Positions 16,464 through 25,443 of a stretch of DNA of 64,000 bases are shown in pieces. This DNA is from Edaphobacter sp. (GTDB lineage: Bacteria > Acidobacteriota > Terriglobia > Terriglobales > Acidobacteriaceae): contig NZ_JAPWKF010000007.1 in NCBI RefSeq assembly GCF_028283685.1, positions 186,001 through 250,000 on the forward strand, in the 5' to 3' direction. A program made the position numbers and the translations under genes. How positions within the stretch are numbered: the stretch's first letter is position 1; every line of letters starts with the position of its first letter. Under the pieces are notes generated by a model. It was not told the DNA's origin, searched no databases, and saw nothing but the letters and a program-made list of their open reading frames with translations.

Positions 16464-16849
16464 CGCTTCTCCTTCTTTTGCTGAATCAACCGGCGAATCT
16501 CCTGCAACTCCTCTGCCGTAGCCGGCTCCATGGCAAGGGCGTGCATCGCGAGCTGCGCGGCAGAACCGGCAAAGAGGCGATCGCTCAGATCGCGGAGCAT
16601 CTGGCTCTGGGTCTGATCCTGGCTTGCCGCAGCACGATACATATGCGCCTTGCCGAACTCCGTCCTCTCGACCAGCCCCTTCTCCGTCATGATCTGAAGC
16701 ATCTTCAGGACAGTGGTGTATCCCATGGGGCGCTGTTCGTTGATGACTTCGTAGATCTCGCGGACCGTCGCCTCGTTCTTGTCCCACAGCACGCGCAATA
16801 GCTCGAGTTCGACTTCGGTAGGCTTCGGAAGGGAATACATCTCTTTCAT
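16460..16849 (-). CDS. BlaI/MecI/CopY family transcriptional repressor
   Basis: A 129-residue winged-helix repressor. LPKPTEVELELLRVLWDK opens the DNA-binding domain and MGYTTVLKMLQIMTEKGLV is the recognition-helix/wing region; the C-terminal helices (80-125) form the dimerisation part that the partner peptidase cleaves. It overlaps the M56 gene by ATGA. The frame is open to 16870, but that start would lie upstream of the -10 box. Starts at 16849 or 16840 (after AAAGAG) are both possible. Autoregulation is expected through the operator at 16859-16899. Confidence 0.93.
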   Translation of the reverse strand: MKEMYSLPKPTEVELELLRVLWDKNEATVREIYEVINEQRPMGYTTVLKMLQIMTEKGLVERTEFGKAHMYRAAASQDQTQSQMLRDLSDRLFAGSAAQLAMHALAMEPATAEELQEIRRLIQQKKEKR

Positions 16850-16858
16850 GCGAAGAAA

Positions 16859-16899
16859 TGTATACGACAAAATTCGTAGATGTCAACGAAATCCTTCGT
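16859..16899 (-). promoter_or_regulatory. promoter of blaI-M56 with overlapping BlaI-type operators
   Basis: On the minus strand TTGACA (16881-16886) and TATACA (16859-16864) are separated by 16 bases. The spacer and -10 carry a palindrome with arms TACGA and TCGTA (16863-16878). A second one with arms ACGAA/TTCGT lies at 16886-16899, against the -35. Their centres are 22 bp apart, about two helical turns. This is the layout expected for autorepression by BlaI; binding itself is inferred. Confidence 0.75.
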
Positions 16900-16941
16900 A
16901 GAAGGTGCCGAACCTCTTGGCGACTGGACTAATTTTTTGGT

Positions 16942-17664
16942 TTAAGACTCGTGGAGCAGTGACATCATGTTTTGGATATCTTTGGGATCAACGATGTAGC
17001 TCATCTCGTCCCGCGTCAGCGAATCGGACGGATCCGCGGGAATAGCCCGCCTCAAACTGCCGTGCAATTGGCCGACACCGCTCTTCTGAACAACCTGGCG
17101 GGCGTTTTCGAGACGGACGCCACCTCCGGCGGCAATTGCGATCCGGCCTGCGGCCTGTGTCACGAGCTGGCGCAGACTGGCTGCACCTGAGACGACGTCA
17201 GGCTGTCCACCTGATGTCAGCACGCGACGACATCTTGTCGCGATGACAGCTTCAAGAGCTTCGGCGAGCGATGGCGTCAGGTCAAAGGCGCGATGAAAGC
17301 TCACCTCAAGCGGCGCCGCCAGCTCTACCAACTGTCGCGTCCGCTCCACATCGACGGTCGCATCTGCATGAAGCACACCGAGCACGACTCCATTGGCACC
17401 GAGGGAACGCGCGTGAAGCACATCCTGCTGCATGATGGAGAACTCGCAGTCGGAGTAGAAGAAGTCTCCTCCGCGAGGGCGGATCAGAACATGAACGGGA
17501 ATCCTACTCAGCTCAACAGCAGCGCGGATGAAGCCGTGGCTCGGCGTGAGTCCATCTTCACTCAACGCCGAGCACAGCTCGATTCGATCGGCCCCGCCGT
17601 CGCGCGCCGCGAGGCACGCGTCCAGCGTCTCCGCGCACAGCTCAAAGATAACCTTTGCGCTCAC
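16942..17664 (-). CDS. cutC: CutC family protein
   Basis: A 240-residue CutC-family TIM barrel. FELCAETLDACLAARDGGADRIELC (18 of these residues are near-invariant in the family) opens it, followed by PVHVLIRPRGGDFFY near 60, SFHRAFDL near 125 and LTSGGQ near 150. CutC is traditionally tied to copper homeostasis, but that role is weakly supported. Here it begins with GTG inside the stop codon of the GH92 mannosidase (overlap GTGA), so it is translated as part of a glycan-degrading unit, and a sugar-related role is plausible. Confidence 0.9.
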   Translation of the reverse strand: MSAKVIFELCAETLDACLAARDGGADRIELCSALSEDGLTPSHGFIRAAVELSRIPVHVLIRPRGGDFFYSDCEFSIMQQDVLHARSLGANGVVLGVLHADATVDVERTRQLVELAAPLEVSFHRAFDLTPSLAEALEAVIATRCRRVLTSGGQPDVVSGAASLRQLVTQAAGRIAIAAGGGVRLENARQVVQKSGVGQLHGSLRRAIPADPSDSLTRDEMSYIVDPKDIQNMMSLLHES

Positions 17665-19985
17665 GCGAGTTTCAGCGAAGGCGGAAGCGAAGCCTCGTCG
17701 GCTCCAAACTTCTCATTCGGCTCCGGCCCCATGACGTAGACCAGCTTGGCGCCGTCCACGATCTCCGAGTGATGGAACCACGCCCGCTGCTGCGGCTTAC
17801 CGTTGATCGAGAACGACTGTACATACTGGTGCGAGGGATCCTTACGCTCGACGACGATGTCGAGCACCTTCCCTGCTGCAAGCTGCACCTTCGCGCCTTC
17901 AAACAACGGAGAGCCAAGCACGTAGTTGCCGCTAACGGGATCGACGGGATAGAAGCCGAGCGCGCTGAGCAGATACCACGCCGACATCTGACCCACATCC
18001 TCGTTGCCCTGCATGCCGTCCGGTTCCGCCGAGTACATCGTCTCCATCAAGCTGCGAGCACGGGCCTGCGTCTTGTAGGGAGCGCCCGCGTATACGTAGA
18101 GGTAGGAGATGTGATGCGAGGGCTCATTGCCGTGCGCATACTGTCCAACCATTCCTGCGATATCCGGCGGTGCGTTGGCCGGAAGATCCGGGGCCGCAGT
18201 AAACAGGCCATCGAGCTTCTTCACGAAGGCTTCGTTGCCGCCGTAGAGCTTGATCAGGCCTGCAGGGTCATGCTGGATGCCGAAGGTCGTCTGCCAGGCA
18301 TTCGACTCGGTGTAATCCCGCCACTTGGTCGAGTGTCCGAGGTCGATCGGGTTGAAGGGAGATGTAAAGCTGCCGTCTTCCAGCTTAGGCCGCATGAAGC
18401 CGGTCGAGGAATCGTAGTAGTTGCGATAGTTGAGCGAACGCTGCGTGAGCATGGCAGCATCGTCGTTCTTGCCCAGCTTGCGGGCGACGTGCGCGATCGA
18501 CCAGTCGTCGTAGCAGTACTCGAAGGTCTTCGAGACGGACTCTTCTTCCTTATCGGCCGGGATGAAGTGAAGCTTGCGATAGTAGCCCAGGCCGCGATAA
18601 TCGTCGACCATGGCGCGCTTCATCATCACCTCGTAGGCCTTCTCGAAGTCGATCCCGGTAAAGCCCTTGGAGCAGGCCTCAGAGATAACGGCAGCCGAGT
18701 GATAGCCCGTCATCGTACCGGTCTCAGTGTTCATCAGCGGCCAGACAGGCATGCCAGCGGGGCTCTGCTCCGCCATGCGGATCAGCGTGTTGACAAAGAG
18801 CGGCACACGCTCGCGCTCGATGAGGGTGTAGGCAGGATGCGCGGCGCGGAAGGTGTCCCAAAGAGAGAAGGTGGAGAAGTTGTGCTGGCCAGCAGGCAGC
18901 TGGTGCACCTCGCTGTCCATGCCGCGATAACGGCCATCGACGTCGTCATAGAGCGTAGGCCCAAGCGACATGTGATAGAGCGCGGTGTAGAAGATACGCT
19001 TGTGCGTCGCATTGGCGCTCTCAACGCTGATCTTCGAGATCTGCTTCCGCCAGATCTCCTTGGCGTTAGCGCGGACCTTATCGAACTCCCAGGCAGGAAC
19101 CTCGGCGGCGACGTTCTTCGCAGCGCCATCGGTCCCCACACCAGAGATTCCGGTCTTGACCAGGATCGTCTCCTTAGCCTTGGTCTTGAAGTAGAGAACC
19201 GCCTTCAGGTTCTTGCCTTCGATCTGGCTGCCATCAGCGGGAACAGGAACTTCCTTATCGTCAGAGAAGAAGACGATGCGCTCGGGCTTCTTCGAGACCT
19301 TCAGCGAGAAGTACGCCTGGCGATTCTTGCCCCAAGCCGAGGTCTTGTGACCGCCAACGAGAGTATCGGGCGCGGTCATCTTCAATTCGGCTGACGTGAC
19401 CGGGCCGTCACCGGGACCATACCCGTGCTGCAGGTCGAGTATGAGATATGCCTTGTCGCTTGCGGGGAAGGTGTAGCGGTGAACACCTACGCGCTCGGTC
19501 GCGGTCAGCTCGGCTTTGACGTTGTAGTCCTTGAGAAGAACGGAGTAGTAGCCGGGCTCCATGCGTTCATCGGCGTGGTCGAAGCGTGAGCGGTAGCCCT
19601 TCTCCGGGGAGCGGCGATCGCCAGGGACAAGCTTGGCCTCACCGGTGCCTGCCATAACGAGAAAGTCGAGCTGATCGCCGCACCCGGTACCGCTCAGATG
19701 TGTATGGCTGAAGCCCATGATGGAGTCGTCGGAGACGTGATAACCAGAGCACCAGTCCCAGCCGTCATTGAAGGTGTCCGGGCTAAGCTGCACCATGCCA
19801 AAGGGCAGGGCTGCTCCTGGAAAGGTGTGGCCGTGGCCACCGGTACCAATTCGAGCGTCCACCCACTGCAGGGGGTCTTCCATCTTCTTGCCAGCAACCG
19901 CCGCTTCAACGATTTTGGTCATCGGTGCAGCGCTCAAAACATATGCAGCGGAAGAACGCTGCAAGAACTTTCTACGGCTAATCAT
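17661..19985 (-). CDS. GH92 family alpha-mannosidase (Tat-exported)
   Basis: A 774-residue glycoside hydrolase of family GH92, calcium-dependent exo-alpha-mannosidases that mostly act on alpha-1,2 linkages of N-glycans and fungal mannans. The N-terminus SRRKFLQRSSAAYVLSAAP is a twin-arginine signal. The N-terminal beta-sandwich contains GTGGHGHTFPGAALPFG (near 48) and SDDSIMGFSHTHLSGTGC. The (alpha/alpha)6 domain shows FSLWDTFRAAHP (near 375), GNEDVGQMSAWYLLSALGFYP (near 665) and YVLGSPLF, all family hallmarks. It faces the GH125 gene divergently and overlaps cutC downstream. Confidence 0.95.
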   Translation of the reverse strand: MISRRKFLQRSSAAYVLSAAPMTKIVEAAVAGKKMEDPLQWVDARIGTGGHGHTFPGAALPFGMVQLSPDTFNDGWDWCSGYHVSDDSIMGFSHTHLSGTGCGDQLDFLVMAGTGEAKLVPGDRRSPEKGYRSRFDHADERMEPGYYSVLLKDYNVKAELTATERVGVHRYTFPASDKAYLILDLQHGYGPGDGPVTSAELKMTAPDTLVGGHKTSAWGKNRQAYFSLKVSKKPERIVFFSDDKEVPVPADGSQIEGKNLKAVLYFKTKAKETILVKTGISGVGTDGAAKNVAAEVPAWEFDKVRANAKEIWRKQISKISVESANATHKRIFYTALYHMSLGPTLYDDVDGRYRGMDSEVHQLPAGQHNFSTFSLWDTFRAAHPAYTLIERERVPLFVNTLIRMAEQSPAGMPVWPLMNTETGTMTGYHSAAVISEACSKGFTGIDFEKAYEVMMKRAMVDDYRGLGYYRKLHFIPADKEEESVSKTFEYCYDDWSIAHVARKLGKNDDAAMLTQRSLNYRNYYDSSTGFMRPKLEDGSFTSPFNPIDLGHSTKWRDYTESNAWQTTFGIQHDPAGLIKLYGGNEAFVKKLDGLFTAAPDLPANAPPDIAGMVGQYAHGNEPSHHISYLYVYAGAPYKTQARARSLMETMYSAEPDGMQGNEDVGQMSAWYLLSALGFYPVDPVSGNYVLGSPLFEGAKVQLAAGKVLDIVVERKDPSHQYVQSFSINGKPQQRAWFHHSEIVDGAKLVYVMGPEPNEKFGADEASLPPSLKLA

Positions 19986-20130
19986 GCATACTCCATCATC
20001 AATGGTTACGGTTCGCCCGGATGCTCATCACGATGGTGAACGTCAGGAAGACTCCAAGGCAGGGTTCCGCAACTATTTTCAAGCATCTGGATGGGTGAGG
20101 CAACTGTGCCACAATGACAGAGGCATACCG

Positions 20131-21609
20131 ATGAAGCAATTGAACCCAGTACCCAGCAGACGAGCGTTCCTTCGCATTGCAGGCGCAGCAGCAGCCACCG
20201 CCGGCATCCCCAGCACCGCAAAAGCCCAGGCGACACAATCGACAGTCGAAGTTCCCCCCGTTCAAGCCCCGTGGGACATGTCGAAAGGCAGGCCATCTCC
20301 CGCTGAGCGGCGGTTCACCAGCAGTGCCGTGGAAGAGTTTCTTGCCGAGCGCAGCAAGCGAATCGCTGATCCTGAACTGGCTACCCTCTTCAACAACTGC
20401 TACCCCAACACGCTCGACACGACCGTGGAGCCGGGCACATTCGAAGGCAAACCCGATACGGCCGTTCTGACCGGCGACATTCAGGCGATGTGGCTACGCG
20501 ATTCCTCAGCGCAGATTTGGCCGTATCTTCCTCTGGCAAAGAAAGATCGCAAGTTGCGCGATCTCCTCGAAGGAGTCATCCGCCGGCAAGCCCGCTGCAT
20601 CCTGATCGATCCCTACGCCAACGCGTTTATGGCCGATCTAAATGCCCCGGCCTTGTCCTGGAGCATGAAGGATAAGACTGAACTGAAGCAGGGCGTCGGC
20701 GAACGCAAGTGGGAGGTCGACTCCCTGTGCTATCCGATCCGCCTTGCACACGGCTACTGGAAGATGACCGGCGACACCGGCCCCTTCGATAGCCGATGGC
20801 TGCAGGCAATGAAACTGATCGTCGCCACCTTCCGCACGCAGCAGAGGAAGAATGGCGAAGGCCCCTACAGCTTCCGCCGCATCTCGGATACGACGACGGA
20901 GACCCTTCCCGCCGGAGGGTTTGGCAATCCCGTGAAGCCGGTAGGCCTGATCGCGTCCGGCTTCCGTCCGTCGGACGATGCCTGCATCTTCCCCTTCCTG
21001 GTGCCGTCAAACCTCTTTGCCGTAGCGTCCCTGCGACAGCTATCAACGATGGCTCATGAGATTGCACACGATGAGGCACTGGCAAACGACGCCGCAGCCC
21101 TCGCGACCGAAGTGGAGCAGGCGTTGAAGCAACACGCCATTGCGACCACTCCCCAGGGAACAATCTGGGCCTACGAGATCGATGGCTTCGGCAGCCAGGT
21201 GCTGATGGACGACGCCAATGTGCCCAGCCTGCTGGGACTTCCCTACCTGGAGAGTTCGTTGGATGCAGCGCTCTACCAGCGCACACGCGCCTTCTGCTGG
21301 AGCGAACGGAACCCGTGGTTCTTCCGCGGCACAGCTGGGGAAGGCATCGGAGGGCCACACATCGGCAAAAACATGATCTGGCCGATGTCGCAGATCATCT
21401 ACGCCTTCACCAGCACGAGCGACGATGAGATCCGCCGCTCGATCATCATGCTGAAAGGCTCGGCGAAGGGCTTCGGCTTCATGCACGAGAGCTACTTCAA
21501 AGATGACCCGAGTAAGTTCACCCGCGCATGGTTCGCATGGGCCAATACGCTCTTCGGCGAGCTGCTGGGCGAGGTAGCCGCTTCACGTCCTGGCTTGCTG
21601 AAGCCCTAG
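20131..21609 (+). CDS. GH125 family exo-alpha-1,6-mannosidase
   Basis: A 492-residue glycoside hydrolase of family GH125 (formerly DUF1237), metal-independent exo-alpha-1,6-mannosidases. The twin-arginine signal is SRRAFLRIAGAAAATAG. Family motifs are IQAMWLRDSSAQIWPY (near 120), KWEVDSLCYPIRLAHGYW (near 195), ASGFRPSDDACIFPFLVPSN (near 280) and ESYFKDDPSKFTRAWFAWAN (near 455). The frame is open upstream to 19768, but the ATG at 20131 starts the Tat signal directly. It is paired divergently with GH92; together they would trim alpha-1,2 and alpha-1,6 mannose. Its stop codon shares the palindrome CTAG with the convergent kinase gene. Confidence 0.95.
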   Translation: MKQLNPVPSRRAFLRIAGAAAATAGIPSTAKAQATQSTVEVPPVQAPWDMSKGRPSPAERRFTSSAVEEFLAERSKRIADPELATLFNNCYPNTLDTTVEPGTFEGKPDTAVLTGDIQAMWLRDSSAQIWPYLPLAKKDRKLRDLLEGVIRRQARCILIDPYANAFMADLNAPALSWSMKDKTELKQGVGERKWEVDSLCYPIRLAHGYWKMTGDTGPFDSRWLQAMKLIVATFRTQQRKNGEGPYSFRRISDTTTETLPAGGFGNPVKPVGLIASGFRPSDDACIFPFLVPSNLFAVASLRQLSTMAHEIAHDEALANDAAALATEVEQALKQHAIATTPQGTIWAYEIDGFGSQVLMDDANVPSLLGLPYLESSLDAALYQRTRAFCWSERNPWFFRGTAGEGIGGPHIGKNMIWPMSQIIYAFTSTSDDEIRRSIIMLKGSAKGFGFMHESYFKDDPSKFTRAWFAWANTLFGELLGEVAASRPGLLKP

Positions 21610-22517
21610 CCCTTACGCGCTCTCCAGAGTGCTCCCTGCAGCGGATCGACGACGCCGGGGAGCACCTTGAGATCGGGCAACTCCGCTCGAAGAACCTCGA
21701 CGATGCCATCACGAACCTCGGCAACATGCTCGAGGATGCTGCCGGTGAAGGCTAGCTCAGGGAGCCAGCCTGTCCGTGTGTCGGCACGGCGCAGACGGTC
21801 AATGACAAGCCTCGCAAGATGCGCAAGCTCTTCGGCCTCGCGACGTAGAACTCCCTTCGCCACGGCGTCACCCTTCGCTGCGCACTCCACGACTACCGGG
21901 GCTAGCTTGGTGACATCAGGCGAGGGAATCTGGTTGGCATAGCCGACCAGCTCCATGTAGTCCGCCAGTCCCCAGAGTTTTAGAATCCCGGGCAGCAGGG
22001 CTGTCTCACGCTCTTCATCCATGGCAAGGAAGGTATCGCGCAGCGCCTGCTGTCCGATGCGTGCCCCCGATCCCTGGTCGGCCAGTGCGGGTCCCCAACC
22101 GCCAGCTGTGGTCAACTCGCCAGCCGAAGTACGGCCGGCCACGTTCGAACCTGTTCCAGCCATGACGAGGACGCCGGGGCCACCGAAGAACGCGGCATCA
22201 AGGGCGATCTCCACATCGCCAACCAGAATCAATTCGCCGCCGACGCGCGTAGAGAAGGCCTCGCGAATCCAGTCCGTTACCAATGGAACAGTGACGCCCG
22301 CGGCTCCCACGCAGCTGCGAGAGACATTCCGCATGGAAATCCCGCTAACGGCTTCGATCTCCGCCAGTGCCTTTTCAAGATTTTCAAGTGCAGATGTCGC
22401 ATCCGTGCGCATCCGCTTGATCGTTCCGCTGCGAACACGCGCCAACTCGTTGCTCTCGTCCGCCAGGACATACTCTGTCTTCGTGCCGCCTACATCCAAT
22501 GCCAGATAAAACGCCAA
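21606..22517 (-). CDS. BadF/BadG-type sugar kinase (N-acetylglucosamine kinase-like)
   Basis: A 303-residue ASKHA-fold kinase. DVGGTKTEYVLAD (near 8) is the phosphate-1 motif, VGAAGV near 70 and MAGTGSNVAGR (near 120) the second phosphate motif, and GGWGPALADQGSGARIGQQAL (first 20: GGWGPALADQGSGARIGQQA) is typical of the BadF/N-acetylglucosamine kinase family. It probably phosphorylates an amino sugar or hexose released by the neighbouring glycosidases. It is convergent with the GH125 gene, overlapping by four bases, and divergent from ribokinase. Substrate specificity cannot be read from sequence alone. Confidence 0.85.
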   Translation of the reverse strand: MAFYLALDVGGTKTEYVLADESNELARVRSGTIKRMRTDATSALENLEKALAEIEAVSGISMRNVSRSCVGAAGVTVPLVTDWIREAFSTRVGGELILVGDVEIALDAAFFGGPGVLVMAGTGSNVAGRTSAGELTTAGGWGPALADQGSGARIGQQALRDTFLAMDEERETALLPGILKLWGLADYMELVGYANQIPSPDVTKLAPVVVECAAKGDAVAKGVLRREAEELAHLARLVIDRLRRADTRTGWLPELAFTGSILEHVAEVRDGIVEVLRAELPDLKVLPGVVDPLQGALWRARKG

Positions 22518-22640
22518 ACCAGTTCTCCGCTACCAGACTCTACATTTTGAAGATCACGTTCCATCCTACCTATTCCTCAAGCAGTATTCCTGCGGGCGAG
22601 GACAAAATGGCGTACTCTCCAATGCCATTATCATCGCAGG

Positions 22641-23567
22641 ATGACGCTAAAGCCGATCGTCGTCGCAGGAAGCTTGAATCTTGATGTTGTCGTCACCACA
22701 GAACGTATCCCCCTTGAAGGGGAGACGGTGCTAGGCGAAAGCTATGAGGAACTGCTTGGCGGGAAGGGCGCCAACCAGGCGGTGGGGGCCGCAAAGCTGG
22801 GAGCTACGGTTGCGATGATTGGCCGGGTTGGAGATGACAGCTACGGCGTGCGGCTATTGGAAGGACTCAAGCAGGCAGGGGTCAATGCATCTGGCGTCTC
22901 CCCGGTCAAAGGGCCATCGGGCATCGCCCTGATCACCCGCGCACAGAGCGGAGCCAATAGCATCGTCGTCATCGGCGGAGCGAATCAGGCACTCGATGAG
23001 ACGAGCATCGAATCTGCAGCGGAAGCCATCCGCACCGCCTCGGTTCTTTTGCTTCAGTTGGAGATCCCATTGCCTTCGGTACTTCGTGCGGCGCGTATTG
23101 CCGCCGATGCGGGCGTTCCGGTAATGCTTGATCCTGCCCCGGCACAGGATCTTCCACCTGGATTGCTGCAGGAGGTTACATGGCTGACTCCAAACGAGAC
23201 CGAAGCGGCCACGCTCCTGCACTCGACGGAGGAACTCTCCCTTGAAGCAACCGCAGACCGGCTTCTCTCCATGGGAGCCAGGAATGTGGCACTCAAGCTC
23301 GGCGAGCGTGGCGTTTTTCTGAAGGGGCAAGACTGTACTTCTTCGGTTCACCTCGCCGCCATTGCGGTCGAAGCAGTCGATACGACAGCCGCGGGAGACT
23401 GCTTCAATGCAGCGTTCGCTACGCAACTGGCGCAGGGCAAACAGCCTGCGGATGCAGCGCGCTATGCTAACGCAGCCGCCGCCATCGCAGTGACCCGTTA
23501 CGGAGCACAGAACTCCATGCCAACGGCCAGTGAAGTTGAGGATCTCTTGAAAAGGAGCTCGGCTTAG
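22641..23567 (+). CDS. rbsK: ribokinase
   Basis: A 308-residue PfkB-family kinase, phosphorylating ribose (or a similar pentose) at O5. GSLNLDVVV opens the protein, LGGKGANQAVGAAKLGA (near 40) is PfkB signature 1 and DTTAAGDCFNAAFA (near 250) is signature 2 with the catalytic Asp. WLTPNETEA near 185 is also family-typical. The ATG immediately follows GCAGG, so the ribosome-binding site is poorly spaced. It overlaps the convergent outer-membrane-protein gene by four bases. The ribokinase assignment over other PfkB members rests on overall similarity. Confidence 0.9.
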   Translation: MTLKPIVVAGSLNLDVVVTTERIPLEGETVLGESYEELLGGKGANQAVGAAKLGATVAMIGRVGDDSYGVRLLEGLKQAGVNASGVSPVKGPSGIALITRAQSGANSIVVIGGANQALDETSIESAAEAIRTASVLLLQLEIPLPSVLRAARIAADAGVPVMLDPAPAQDLPPGLLQEVTWLTPNETEAATLLHSTEELSLEATADRLLSMGARNVALKLGERGVFLKGQDCTSSVHLAAIAVEAVDTTAAGDCFNAAFATQLAQGKQPADAARYANAAAAIAVTRYGAQNSMPTASEVEDLLKRSSA

Positions 23568-25303
23568 AAGTTGAAGGCCAATCCGGCCTGCACCATGCGC
23601 GGTGCCTGTGCCAGAAAGAGCGTCCGCCCATCCTTGGACAGAATCGGCCGATACCCCTGCTCCAGAAGGTTCGTCATGTCGACGGTAGCCTCAAGACCTG
23701 CAGGAAGCAGGCCGCCACAGCGGATCGGCTGACGGATGAAGAAGCTGAGATACGCCTGATCACTGAAGGCCGCATAAGGATTGACCGCAGTGACCAGCGC
23801 CTCAGGCTGCCAGCGATAGGAGGCCCTGACCTGGGTTCCGCTGTGGATCACGCGCCCCTTGATTGCCACCGTAGCCGACTGCGAAGCCTTCGGCTTCAGG
23901 GTCGATGCGAGGGAAGTCATCTGCACCGCGCCATTGCCGGCAGGAGCAGATAGCCCTGCACCTGTGCTGTACTCGACCGCCACCCACAGTGCTTGCGTGA
24001 TGGGCTCGGTCAGCATCAGGTTCACTCCCTGCGCGTGATAGCCCGAACCCATCATACGGAAGGTGTCTGTCGTCGTATCCGTAATCAGGCCGATCGTCTG
24101 TATTCCCTGCGCGTCTCCGTTCAGATCCGCGACGGCAAGGCGTCCCGAACCCGACAAGGCAACGTTGCTGAGATTGTCTTTGTAGTAAGACGCCTGGACC
24201 ATGCCTCTCCCTGTCTTACGCGACACGGAGAATTCCTGATGCAGGCCACGCTCCAGCTGCATCTTGCCCTGCTGCAGGACGGCGACAGGAAGCTCCAACT
24301 CAACCGAATCGAGTCCCTCGAATGACTGGAGATCGCGAGAGGTCGCCATTCGATAGCCGGCACGCCAGTTGCTGCCGGGATGCGCCGTGATCCGGAGAAA
24401 TGGGCGCGATGCCATCCCATAAGCCGGTCCATGCACAACATAGACAGTTCCACCGGCCTCGAGATCGACCGTATCGCCGAGGGAGGTCTTTTGCACTGAC
24501 GCCATCTCGGCGGTATCGAATCCTGAGCTTCCGCCGCTGCTCAGCATCTCGGGATGCGATTGATAGCTGACGACTGTGCGGCCAGCTCCCGCGAATCCCA
24601 GGCGGCGCTGATATCCGACCGCAAGCGACGTGGACGGAGCCCGAACAGCTGGGCCGGACATGGTTCCAACATCTATCCGCAGACGCATATCGGAGCCATC
24701 CGGCAGGGCTCGATCCATCTGGAAGACATTATGGATGCCGCCCGCGCCAAAGCCGCCATCGCCTGACGTTACGGAGGCACGTGCCTTGTCGGGAGTCCGC
24801 GTGTGCTCGGCAGCACTCGACGAGATCATCACCGGGTCGCCGTTTTCATCGAAAATACGCAGGATGGGACGATTTGCAGCAGAGCGCAGCGTCCATTTCC
24901 AGTCATCGCTGGGCTCGTCAGCCTTTCGGCGTTCCGCTGGTAGCCATGATGTGGCATCGAAGATGGCATTCATCGTCAGGTTGACGATGGTTCGCTTGCC
25001 GGACCGCAGCTGAAGATTACGCTGCGTAGACGGCACGAAGAGCGCGCCGGAAGCCCTGACCTCGTATTTTCCGGGAAGAAGATTGGCGATAAGGTAGCGG
25101 CCGTGCAGGTCGGTGAGCGCGGTTCCGACCATGACGGAGTCGGCTCCCAGAACCTGAACCAAGGCCCCCATCTGCACAACACCCTGGGTATCGCGCACAA
25201 TCCCTGTGACCGTGGCCGGAGTTCCGGCCCAGCCGGTCGCAGCTGCCATCAGCAGCATAACGATCGCGATCTTCACCTGGTTTCGCTGCACGGTCTTAGG
25301 CAC
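23564..25303 (-). CDS. outer-membrane protein with N-terminal carboxypeptidase-like regulatory domain
   Basis: A 579-residue exported protein. After a signal peptide (residues 10-27) a CarboxypepD_reg-type beta domain spans about 29-110 (TVTGIVRDTQGVVQMGALVQ, DLHGRYLIANLLPGKYEVRA). The rest has alternating beta-strand character and ends in AGLAFNF, a terminal Phe typical of outer-membrane barrels. No TonB box or plug domain is apparent, so it is not a normal TonB-dependent receptor. It is encoded 140 bases downstream of the GWxTD gene on the same strand. Its function is unknown. Confidence 0.75.
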   Translation of the reverse strand: MPKTVQRNQVKIAIVMLLMAAATGWAGTPATVTGIVRDTQGVVQMGALVQVLGADSVMVGTALTDLHGRYLIANLLPGKYEVRASGALFVPSTQRNLQLRSGKRTIVNLTMNAIFDATSWLPAERRKADEPSDDWKWTLRSAANRPILRIFDENGDPVMISSSAAEHTRTPDKARASVTSGDGGFGAGGIHNVFQMDRALPDGSDMRLRIDVGTMSGPAVRAPSTSLAVGYQRRLGFAGAGRTVVSYQSHPEMLSSGGSSGFDTAEMASVQKTSLGDTVDLEAGGTVYVVHGPAYGMASRPFLRITAHPGSNWRAGYRMATSRDLQSFEGLDSVELELPVAVLQQGKMQLERGLHQEFSVSRKTGRGMVQASYYKDNLSNVALSGSGRLAVADLNGDAQGIQTIGLITDTTTDTFRMMGSGYHAQGVNLMLTEPITQALWVAVEYSTGAGLSAPAGNGAVQMTSLASTLKPKASQSATVAIKGRVIHSGTQVRASYRWQPEALVTAVNPYAAFSDQAYLSFFIRQPIRCGGLLPAGLEATVDMTNLLEQGYRPILSKDGRTLFLAQAPRMVQAGLAFNF

Positions 25304-25443
25304 CTTGGCGTCGACGGCTGCTCCTAAAAGTTAACGCGTCCGCAAAAATAGGGTGCGCGTTGAGAGGTCGCGCCACGCAACCAGTTATCGCCATGTAGTC
25401 TGCGTAACTGTCTTGCCTGCTCCAGCACTCCAGCAAAAACACT

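Noticed and set aside
16464..16886. N-terminal extension of the M56 frame by 141 codons
   Set aside because: It overlaps blaI in another frame and carries no membrane helix; the ATGA overlap at 16460-16463 gives the proper start.
17655..19394. Long 579-codon plus-strand frame antisense to the GH92 gene
   Set aside because: Its protein is Arg/His/Leu-rich with no family resemblance, and the opposite strand is a clear GH92 enzyme; it is a codon-bias shadow.
19768..20130. N-terminal extension of the GH125 frame
   Set aside because: It is antisense to the start of GH92, and the ATG at 20131 begins a complete Tat signal peptide.
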